A DNA stretch of 17,463 bases, from contig DATKMG010000518.1 in NCBI GenBank assembly GCA_035541995.1, forward strand, positions 1 to 17,463, in the 5' to 3' direction. The stretch comes from DATKMG01 sp035541995 (GTDB lineage Bacteria > Acidobacteriota > Terriglobia > Versatilivoradales > Versatilivoraceae). This document shows, in pieces, positions 8,487 to 14,849 of the stretch. The notes beneath the pieces are model-generated. The model was not told the DNA's origin and did no database searches. It saw nothing but the letters and a program-made list of their open reading frames with translations. The number at the start of each line of letters is the position of its first letter. The stretch's first letter is position 1. Made by a program: the position numbers and the translations under genes.

Positions 8487-8637
8487 AACCTATGTCCACA
8501 ATCCGTGATCATCTACCTATTGAGAGTCGCAGAATATCGTGACAACTCAATCAATGAGGAGTTGAAAAACTCTTTCGGCAGTCCAACTCCAATCTGCCAG
8601 ATAGACCGGAGCAAGCGTCGCAGACAAACAAGTATCT

Positions 8638-10062
8638 TCATGAATTTCGGTGACTCAGAGAGTTGGAGACCTGGTTCCCTTTGGATGAGTTCTTCAGGTG
8701 AATTCCATATCGGTCCAGGATCAGTTGCCGGGCTTGTTTGGCACTATTGATGAGCCCGTCCAGTTGGGAATCTTCGACCGTTTTCAGCATCTCTTTGAAA
8801 TTCTTCCCCGGAGAGAAACCCATAGCAATCAGATCGTCCCCGGTCAATAGTCGGGGGGGCCGAATCTGCTCGGGACCCAGTTCCTTTAACAACTTTACAG
8901 CCAGGTTCCAATTATCCAAGTTACAATGGCTCCCCAGGCAGTCAAGCCGATGCAATTCTAAATGCTCCAAAAAACATTCCCGTCGAAGAAACCTCTTAAC
9001 AGTAGAGGGCCTCATACCAGGTAGATCCTTAAACATGAGATGGTCTTTGACCAACTCCACGATCCTTGCGCTTTCCTGGTTGGTCAGCCTCAACCGAGCG
9101 CAAAGGCTGGCAGCCATGCGAGCCCCCACTTCCGCATGGCCATTGAACCGGATCCGATCCTTGATCTCAAAAGTCGAGGGTTTGCCAATATCGTGAAGCA
9201 TAACAGCCATCGCCAGGCTGGTGGAAGGATAGGGCTGTGGCAGTACAAGCTCAGCCTCGATTCGTTTGGCTGGGCCTTCACTCCGAGTTTCATCCACGTG
9301 TTCCAGCATCAGCAGGGTGTGACGCCAAACGTCTCCCTCGGGATGGAATTCAGGAGGCTGGGCCACACCCTTTAGCTGCGAAACTTCGGGAAGGATTTGG
9401 GGTAGCAGCTGGCAATCTTCGAGAAGTTGAACACCCCGAGCGGCATAGCCTTGGGTGAGAATGCGGACCAATTCGTCGCGTATTCGCTCGCGGCTAACCT
9501 CTGTCAAGTGGGGCGATAGCTTCAGGATCCAGGAGCGGGTCTCCGGGTCGATTCGGAAATCGAACCGGGCAGCGAAACGAACTGCCCGCATCAACCGAAG
9601 CTTGTCTTCGAGGAAACGAGTCTGCGGATCTCCAATCGTGCGAAGCAACTTGTTGCGGATATCCTCTTGCCCCCCGACAAAATCGATGATTGTTTCTCTT
9701 AACGGGTCATATAAAAGTCCATTCATGGTGAAATCCCGGCGTCGCACATCCAGCCGGGGATCAGAGGTGTAAGTCACGTCCTGCGGATGTCTTCCGTCGG
9801 CATAAACACCGTCGCTCCGGAAAGTTGTGACCTCATAAGAACATCCGTCCTCGACGACCATTAGCACGCCAAAGTGAGCACCAACCGTCAAGGCCCGCGG
9901 GAACAACTTCAACACTTCTTCGGGACGGGCACTGGTAGCGATGTCGTAGTCCTTTGGAGGAATACCCAAGACCAAGTCGCGAACACATCCCCCCGCAAAA
10001 TAAGTTTCGTACCCGGACTTGCTTAGTGCTTTCAAGATTTTTAAAGCAACATCTCGGCTCAT
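8638..10062 (-). CDS. cca: Class II tRNA nucleotidyltransferase with HD domain (CCA-adding type)
   Basis: The 474-residue protein adds or repairs the 3' CCA of tRNA. GGCVRDLVLG (24-33) and DYD (38-40) form the nucleotidyltransferase core, with RRRDFTMN at 107-114 and the motif D region (EDKLRLMRAVRFAARF) after about 150. An HD domain follows: H in DVWRHTLLML, HD in AVMLHDIGKP and H in FNGHAEVGA. A nucleotide specificity limited to CC or A, or a poly(A) polymerase role, cannot be excluded from sequence alone because class II paralogues look alike. ATG at 10062 overlaps the dinB stop as ATGA, so it is translationally coupled to the polymerase gene. A C7 run on the coding strand encodes the Pro-Pro near 8847-8853. 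Confidence 0.9.
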   Translation of the reverse strand: MSRDVALKILKALSKSGYETYFAGGCVRDLVLGIPPKDYDIATSARPEEVLKLFPRALTVGAHFGVLMVVEDGCSYEVTTFRSDGVYADGRHPQDVTYTSDPRLDVRRRDFTMNGLLYDPLRETIIDFVGGQEDIRNKLLRTIGDPQTRFLEDKLRLMRAVRFAARFDFRIDPETRSWILKLSPHLTEVSRERIRDELVRILTQGYAARGVQLLEDCQLLPQILPEVSQLKGVAQPPEFHPEGDVWRHTLLMLEHVDETRSEGPAKRIEAELVLPQPYPSTSLAMAVMLHDIGKPSTFEIKDRIRFNGHAEVGARMAASLCARLRLTNQESARIVELVKDHLMFKDLPGMRPSTVKRFLRRECFLEHLELHRLDCLGSHCNLDNWNLAVKLLKELGPEQIRPPRLLTGDDLIAMGFSPGKNFKEMLKTVEDSQLDGLINSAKQARQLILDRYGIHLKNSSKGNQVSNSLSHRNS

Positions 10063-11216
10063 CGAATGGTTCTCGCTGAAGAGATAGAATTGAAGCCGAA
10101 TTTCTCTCGTATCTTGTCGGCGGCTTCATACAAGCGGCCGAGCCTGTCACGATGCGACTTCTCGAACAAAGGCTCCTGGAACAGACTGAAGCTCAAATTA
10201 CTTAGGACGACCCCTAATAACCGGATTTTTCGTTGCCCATCCCAGTACTCAGCAAACATGCATGAAGCTAGCTTAAGGATCTCCTCATCCAAGTGTGTGG
10301 CTTGCTTGAGCGATCCTGCTCGAGTCACGGTCCGGAACTGAAAATCGCGAATCTTCACCGTGACGGTCTTGGCATACATCCGGTGTTCTCTCAGACGATG
10401 GGCCACCTTCTGGACCAGCCCGCCTAAGGTTTTCTGAAGAATTCCGGGGTCCGAGGTGTCTTGGTCAAAGGTAGTTTCGTGACTAATAGATTTGGGTTCT
10501 TCGTGAAATTCAAAATGAGCCGTCTCGAGTCCTTGAGATTTTCGGTATAAGGACTCGCCCCATAGTCCAAAGGACCGGACCAAATATTCCCTGCCGGCCC
10601 GGGCCAGATCCCCAACCAACATAATACCCAATGCGTGCAGGTGCGCCTCGGTTTTGCGCCCGACACCGGGTAGCTTTCGAATCGGCAAGGGAGCCAGGAA
10701 GATCGGTTCGCGGCCAGGCCACACATGAAGAATACCAGCAGGTTTGGCAAGGTCGGAAGCCACCTTCGACACCAATCGACTTCTAGAGATACCGATCGAA
10801 GCACTTAGCCCGGTTTGTCTCAAGATCTCCGACCGAAGGGAGTGGGCCAAATGGAACGAGTTCCCGAAGAGCCGCTCGGAACCGCTGAGGTCAAGATAGG
10901 CTTCATCGATGGAGGCCATCTCCACTACAGGAGTGTACCTAGAGAAGATGGTATGAATCTGCCCAGAGTACTCCTGGTATTTTTCCCGATGGCCGTGAAG
11001 GAAAATGGCGTGGGGGCAGAGAGACTTGGCTGTAGTCAGCGGCATCGCTGAATGTACACCGAATTTCCTGGCTTCATAAGAGGCGGCAGCAACAACGCCG
11101 CGCTGATCTGGCTCCCCCCCCACGATGACGGCCTTGCCCTTGAGCTCCGGCCTGAAGAGCTCCTCAACAGAAACAAAGAATGCATCCATATCGACATGCA
11201 GGATTAACGGATCCAT
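10059..11216 (-). CDS. dinB: DNA polymerase IV (Y-family, DinB)
   Basis: This 385-residue translesion polymerase has metal-binding D9 (HVDMDAFF), D104 and E105 (SIDEAYLDLSG), and steric-gate F14. The palm/fingers are followed by the helix-hairpin-helix thumb (LPIRKLPGVGRKTEAHL) and little finger. QEPLF at about 347-351 resembles the sliding-clamp binding pentapeptide and is followed by a 34-residue tail. ATG 11216 has no good Shine-Dalgarno sequence. lexA is 128 bases upstream on the same strand and cca overlaps by 4 bases downstream. SOS control is likely from context but the operator is not proven. Codons 32-35 contain a run of eight G. Confidence 0.96.
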   Translation of the reverse strand: MDPLILHVDMDAFFVSVEELFRPELKGKAVIVGGEPDQRGVVAAASYEARKFGVHSAMPLTTAKSLCPHAIFLHGHREKYQEYSGQIHTIFSRYTPVVEMASIDEAYLDLSGSERLFGNSFHLAHSLRSEILRQTGLSASIGISRSRLVSKVASDLAKPAGILHVWPGREPIFLAPLPIRKLPGVGRKTEAHLHALGIMLVGDLARAGREYLVRSFGLWGESLYRKSQGLETAHFEFHEEPKSISHETTFDQDTSDPGILQKTLGGLVQKVAHRLREHRMYAKTVTVKIRDFQFRTVTRAGSLKQATHLDEEILKLASCMFAEYWDGQRKIRLLGVVLSNLSFSLFQEPLFEKSHRDRLGRLYEAADKIREKFGFNSISSARTIR

Positions 11217-11259
11217 GTTCTACCAACCCAAACAGTACAAGGGACCCGGAATTGATTGA

Positions 11260-11277
11260 GAACTGTAAAACGGAACT
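11260..11277. promoter_or_regulatory. Direct repeat GAACT-N8-GAACT upstream of dinB
   Basis: Two copies of GAACT (11260-11264 and 11273-11277) lie 13 bp apart in the 128-bp lexA-dinB gap, about 45 bases before the dinB start. Direct-repeat GTTC operators are known for LexA in alphaproteobacteria (GTTC-N7-GTTC), but the spacing here differs. Operator function is an inference. Confidence 0.25.
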
Positions 11278-11344
11278 ACCTAGACCAGACTGACCTGCCT
11301 GCGGCCATCTTGCGTCTCAATAGGACTTGCCTAATTCTGGCAGA

Positions 11345-12010
11345 TCAGTACTTCCGCAAAACTCCGATGACCCGCCCTTGAATCTTCAGACTCTCTTCCT
11401 TGACGAAGATCGGCTGCATTCCAGGGTTGGCGGGCTGTAACCGAATCCTGCCATCCGGCTCCCGATAGAATCGTTTCAAGGTGGCCTCACTGTTATCGAT
11501 CAAGGCCACTATCGTATCTCCTTCGACTGCGGTCTCGGTTCGTTCTATGATTACGTAGTCGTCATCACAAATGTGATCCTCAACCATGGAATCACCTTTC
11601 ACCCGGAGAGTGAAGACGTCCTTTTTTCCCACAAACTCTTCCAAGGAAAGACCTTCGTTGTTTGTTACCGCCTCCAGCGGTAACCCTGCAGCGATCCTAC
11701 CGAACAACGGGAGTTCCCATCCTTCAATCCGGTTCTGCGAGCTTTCTGGTTCCAGGTGCGATACCTCCTGCCCTTTCCGGCCACTGCCACCCATCTCTAG
11801 TGCAAACACAACCTCAATAGAACGGCTTTGATTGAACCCCCTGTGGATGAAGCCTTTGGCTTCGAGGGTTTTAACATGTTTGTGAACCGTGGCCAGAGAG
11901 GAAAGGTTCAGACCCTTTCCGATTTCCTGGAAACTCGGGCAATAACCGTTTTGCTTGATGAATGAATCCAAGAACGAAAGCACTTCGTATTGACGCTTTG
12001 TCAGGGCCAT
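11345..12010 (-). CDS. lexA: LexA, SOS-response repressor and autopeptidase
   Basis: The 221-residue repressor has an N-terminal winged helix-turn-helix (about 1-65: SFQEIGKGLNLSSLATVHKHVKTLE) and an S24 autopeptidase domain. The cleavage site is Ala108-Gly109 in GRIAAGLPL, the catalytic serine is S141 (KGDSM) and the general-base lysine is K179 (EATLKRF). RecA filaments would trigger self-cleavage and release of SOS genes. The hinge (about 70-98) is longer than in E. coli LexA (202 residues in total). GGAGG lies about five bases before ATG. It heads a same-strand run with dinB, cca and mutM, and is divergent from the metallo-hydrolase. The recognition helix is not of the CTGT-type sequence that I could match to a known operator. 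Confidence 0.95.
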   Translation of the reverse strand: MALTKRQYEVLSFLDSFIKQNGYCPSFQEIGKGLNLSSLATVHKHVKTLEAKGFIHRGFNQSRSIEVVFALEMGGSGRKGQEVSHLEPESSQNRIEGWELPLFGRIAAGLPLEAVTNNEGLSLEEFVGKKDVFTLRVKGDSMVEDHICDDDYVIIERTETAVEGDTIVALIDNSEATLKRFYREPDGRIRLQPANPGMQPIFVKEESLKIQGRVIGVLRKY

Positions 12011-12045
12011 GGTCCCTCCAATCAGACAGCAGCAATGCCAAACTC

Positions 12046-12081
12046 ATTATAGGCAAACAAAAAGCGAATAATAAAGCAAAT
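12046..12081 (-). promoter_or_regulatory. lexA promoter region with direct repeats
   Basis: On the minus strand a perfect TATAAT occupies 12051-12046, about 35 bases before the lexA ATG. The best -35 at 17 bp is poor (TTATTA). AAAGCGAAT (12061-12069) and AAAGCAAAT (12073-12081) form a direct repeat with a 12-bp period over the -35 region. On the plus strand AATAAT (12067-12072) could serve as -10 for the divergent hydrolase. Repressor binding here would affect both genes. Confidence 0.45.
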
Positions 12082-12128
12082 CTTTTATGGAGAAATTCGG
12101 GCGTTCATGGCACACTCCTTCTTATTCC

Positions 12129-12971
12129 ATGAGAATCGGACCCTACGAAATTGTGTCGCTCGAGGCAGGCAGGTTCGCCCTGGACGGTGGAGCCATGTTT
12201 GGCTCGGTCCCGAAGACCATTTGGAGTAGGACAAACCCAGCCGACGGACGGAACCGGATCGAGCTGGCTCTCAGGGTTTTGCTCATCTCCACTGAAAGCA
12301 AGAGGATCCTGGTGGATTGTGGTGCCGGGCGCGTCCTTTCTCCCAAGTGGCAGGAGATTTATGGCTTGGATCAAAATCGGCATTGTCTCAAACAGGGTCT
12401 TGCGAAGCTGGGTCTGAGACCGGAGGACGTCACTGATGTTGTTCTCACCCACCTGCATTTTGACCATGCGGGAGGTATGACCGACCATACGGATCATGGC
12501 TTGGGCTTGACTTTTCCCCGAGCTACGCACTTCATACAGCAACGACATTGGCAGTGGGCTTGCCAACCTTCAGAGAAGGACCGCGCGAGCTTCCTTCCGG
12601 AGACATTGGGAACCTTGAAAAGCAGCAGCCAGGTCCAAATCCTGGATGGGGCTTGTGAACTGTACCCAGGTGTTCATCTGATGCTTTCCGATGGTCACAC
12701 GCCAGGCCTGCAAATGGTAAGAATTGAAGACTCATCCAACGTCCTTTTCTACCCGAGTGACCTCTTGCCCACAGCCTCCCACTTGCCCTTGCCCTACATC
12801 ATGGGATACGACCTCTCACCTCTCACTACCCTGGAAGAAAAGCGTTCTGCTCTTTCTCAAGCTTGTGAAGGGGAATGGGTGATTGCGCTTGAGCATGATC
12901 CTCGCTATGAGGCAATCCGAATCCTTCGAGGAGAGAAGTACTACGAGGTGGCGGAGAGCCTGGTACTCTGA
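12129..12971 (+). CDS. Metallo-beta-lactamase-fold hydrolase
   Basis: The 280-residue protein has the MBL zinc site: HLHFDH at 108-113 supplies H108, H110, D112 and H113. Later metal ligands fit DGHTPG and the aspartate in YPSDLLPTASH. The start MRIGPYEIVSLEAGRFALDGG resembles the N-terminus of lactonase-like MBL proteins, so I prefer ATG 12129. ATG 12087 adds 14 residues without homology-like character, and neither start has a Shine-Dalgarno sequence. Members of this group hydrolyse lactones, esters or thioesters, so the substrate is unknown; quorum-quenching lactonase activity is possible but unproven. It has no signal peptide and is divergent from lexA. Confidence 0.85.
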   Translation: MRIGPYEIVSLEAGRFALDGGAMFGSVPKTIWSRTNPADGRNRIELALRVLLISTESKRILVDCGAGRVLSPKWQEIYGLDQNRHCLKQGLAKLGLRPEDVTDVVLTHLHFDHAGGMTDHTDHGLGLTFPRATHFIQQRHWQWACQPSEKDRASFLPETLGTLKSSSQVQILDGACELYPGVHLMLSDGHTPGLQMVRIEDSSNVLFYPSDLLPTASHLPLPYIMGYDLSPLTTLEEKRSALSQACEGEWVIALEHDPRYEAIRILRGEKYYEVAESLVL

Positions 12972-13037
12972 GTAACGGCTAACTGCAAAGGAGGCTCAAG
13001 GGTTAATCGGCAATTCTCAACACCAAGGCACAAACAA

Positions 13038-13064
13038 GATTCCCGGCCTGCTTGCCGGGGAATC
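13038..13064. terminator. Strong stem-loop between convergent genes
   Basis: GATTCCCGGC pairs with GCCGGGGAATC with one bulged G and a short loop. There is no T-run on the plus side. On the minus side the stem is followed by TTGTTTGT. It lies between the convergent hydrolase and TonB-like genes, so a termination or RNA-stabilising role is plausible. Confidence 0.4.
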
Positions 13065-13120
13065 TCACCATGAGGGTTTCCGGCGGGCTAATAAAGAGTG
13101 GCAAGGGTGAAAATGCCGAT

Positions 13121-13136
13121 GGATTCTGGTGAATCC
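13121..13136 (-). terminator. Possible terminator of the TonB-like gene
   Basis: A perfect GGATTC/GAATCC stem with a four-base loop lies about 60 bases beyond the stop of the minus-strand gene. On that strand the stem extends imperfectly outward and is followed shortly by TTTT. The U-tract is short, so this is a weak call. Confidence 0.3.
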
Positions 13137-13194
13137 GCCGCATCGAGTTTTTCTTAGCGTTTTGATAACTCTTTGGTTAGAAATTCGGGTTAAG

Positions 13195-14088
13195 CTAGTC
13201 TTCGTCCTCTTCTTCGACGCGGAAGATGGCTGTTACGGTATGCTCACTGGGAATGGGCTTCCCCTCCTCAAATGCCGGAGCGAATTCCCACCAGTTCTTC
13301 ACTTCGTAGACGGCCCGCTCTGTCAGGCCGTATTCCAACATGACTTCAGGAGTTACATCGACAACCTCACCATTTGCGTCCAACTTGATTTTCATAGGAA
13401 CTTCCCCGCCCTTTTTCTTCTTATAGGCCTGTTCTGTTTGGCGGGGAGTGGTACTGATCAATGTAATGGGTCCGCGAGTTCCCTCAGTGGCGGGAGAAAT
13501 ATTGACCTTGCGACAGCGGACGGAAGACCCATAGATGTTCTTTCCAAACATAACCCTGAGATTGAAGACCTTCAGATACTCGCTGGATTCTCCAATATTG
13601 ATCTTATCCAGATTGGCAGTGAAATCCTGGAACTCCGACTGGCTGAGCGGTTGCAGCCTGAAGGCTGTGTTCCCCATCAGGAAAAACACTTTCCGCACCC
13701 TGGAAGGAAAATCAAAGTTATAGCCAACTTCCCATTTCCGACGAGTATCCGGTAATGCACAGGCCCTCTCGCCACCGGCTGTCTTCGATTGGCTGCCGTC
13801 GTAGAGGAAGGATTCCAGCTTCAAGGGTTTCCCTTCCTCTGTGCGCAAATAGATGTTGTCTACCGTAAGGCAGCGACGCGTTTTCCCCATGTTTAGAATC
13901 TCCACGAAACACTCTTTCTTCGGAGTTAATTCCAAGGAGAGGATGATGTTGGAATCGATATATGCATGAAAGGCACTGCTGGTTGGAGAAAAGTCCGCAA
14001 CCGCCAACACCGGAGAAATATCTCCGTTGATCAATATGAGAAGCACTGCTCCCAGCAAGATTTGTCTCCAGCTCACTGTTGCAGACAT
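13195..14088 (-). CDS. Secreted protein with TonB-like C-terminal domain
   Basis: The protein has 297 residues from ATG 14088, which has AAGGAG seven bases upstream. A longer start at 14169 lacks that signal and would hide the signal peptide. Residues 1 to about 31 form a signal peptide or anchor (core ILLGAVLLILI, possible cut after VLA). Residues about 32-200 are not recognised. Residues about 215-290 match a TonB C-terminal fold: MKIKLDANGEVVDVTP, then AVYEVKNWWEFAPAFEEGKPIP and TVTAIFRV. Classical TonB has a long Pro-rich spacer and works with ExbBD; both are absent here, and the tail is acidic (EEEDED). Energy transduction is therefore doubtful; a periplasmic scaffold role is equally possible. 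Confidence 0.65.
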   Translation of the reverse strand: MSATVSWRQILLGAVLLILINGDISPVLAVADFSPTSSAFHAYIDSNIILSLELTPKKECFVEILNMGKTRRCLTVDNIYLRTEEGKPLKLESFLYDGSQSKTAGGERACALPDTRRKWEVGYNFDFPSRVRKVFFLMGNTAFRLQPLSQSEFQDFTANLDKINIGESSEYLKVFNLRVMFGKNIYGSSVRCRKVNISPATEGTRGPITLISTTPRQTEQAYKKKKGGEVPMKIKLDANGEVVDVTPEVMLEYGLTERAVYEVKNWWEFAPAFEEGKPIPSEHTVTAIFRVEEEDED

Positions 14089-14637
14089 ACCGAGCTCCTT
14101 TTCGGGATTTTTGCGCCATTCGCAAGCCAGTGGCCCACATTCTGGTGGATCCCTCTGGAACCGCTCCACCTAAGAGCGCCGGCCGGTGCAGGGCATCTTC
14201 CCTTCTCCATAATAATCGGTTTTCACCGAAATTGGGAGCTGTCGAGTCCAACAACACCCCTGAGGGTTATGATAGGCTGAAACCCGGCTCAGTAAGAGAG
14301 AGAATCTATCCAGTGATGGTCAGTTTGCAATGTGCTGCTGAAGTAATCCAAGAGGCGTTTACCGATGGAGCTCTCGAAGGGACCCCTCGGATCCACAACC
14401 GGTCTTGGAAGGAAGTTCTTAGAGGTTATCTGAGGGACTTACCCGGAGACTGAGAGGGAGTCGAAACGCCGGAGGCTGAAATACATCTCCAAAAGTTCAC
14501 TGCTCTGCCGTGCGACCGCCAAGGTTTTCTTCTATCGTGAAGGGACAGGAGCCCGGGATCTGCTCCACAACATGTGGATATGGTAAGTGTCGAAGATGCT
14601 TTCCAATGTTCTTAGTGAGTCCGGCTCGACAGGGATT
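14089..14637. other. Gene-poor gap of about 550 bp
   Basis: I find no recognisable gene or tRNA here. It holds TCGGT-tttc-ACCGA (14216-14229), a bulged CTGA-GGGTT/AACCC-ggc-TCAG stem (14260-14292), GGAGC/GCTCC (14547-14565) and TCCACA-aca-TGTGGA (14563-14577). The last two share bases and are mutually exclusive. A TATTAT box on the minus strand near 14208-14213 could belong to the TonB-like gene. A 45-codon frame at 14316-14453 (plus) has weak protein-like character but no homology I recognise. Confidence 0.5.
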
Positions 14638-14838
14638 TCAAACAGACTTGATACCACGGCGTCCTAGGATAAGCATCAGTACTCCAAAGGCCAGAATGAC
14701 CAGCCCCCATCCCAGGTTGACATTAATTCCAAGAGACCGCTGATAAATGGCTTTATCACTCACGAGTCCGTAAATGCTCAACAGTCCGCCGAGGATAGAG
14801 AACATCAGTCCAATAGGTATCCTTATATCCAGTCCCAT
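14638..14838 (-). CDS. Small two-helix membrane protein, symporter partner candidate
   Basis: The 66-residue protein has two membrane helices, about 8-25 (IGLMFSILGGLLSIYGLV) and about 42-60 (LGWGLVILAFGVLMLILG). They are joined by a short loop YQRSLGINVN, and the protein ends in basic residues (GRRGIKSV). It begins 11 bases after the symporter stop. The ribosome-binding site AAGGAG overlaps that stop (TAAGGAG), so the two genes are almost certainly co-translated. This supports a shared function, possibly as an accessory subunit of the transporter. I do not recognise a named family. It is distinct from the DUF4212 small subunit of other symporters as far as I can recall. Confidence 0.8.
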   Translation of the reverse strand: MGLDIRIPIGLMFSILGGLLSIYGLVSDKAIYQRSLGINVNLGWGLVILAFGVLMLILGRRGIKSV

Positions 14839-14849
14839 TCCGTCTCTCC

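Noticed and set aside
8555..8568. GAGTT-gaaa-AACTC hairpin between cca and mutM as a terminator
   Set aside because: On the minus strand, where the genes lie, no T-run follows the stem. The five-pair stem is short and may be chance.
13718..14257. 179-codon minus-strand frame overlapping the TonB-like gene
   Set aside because: It overlaps a gene with a clear signal peptide and ribosome-binding site in another frame and has no recognisable features.
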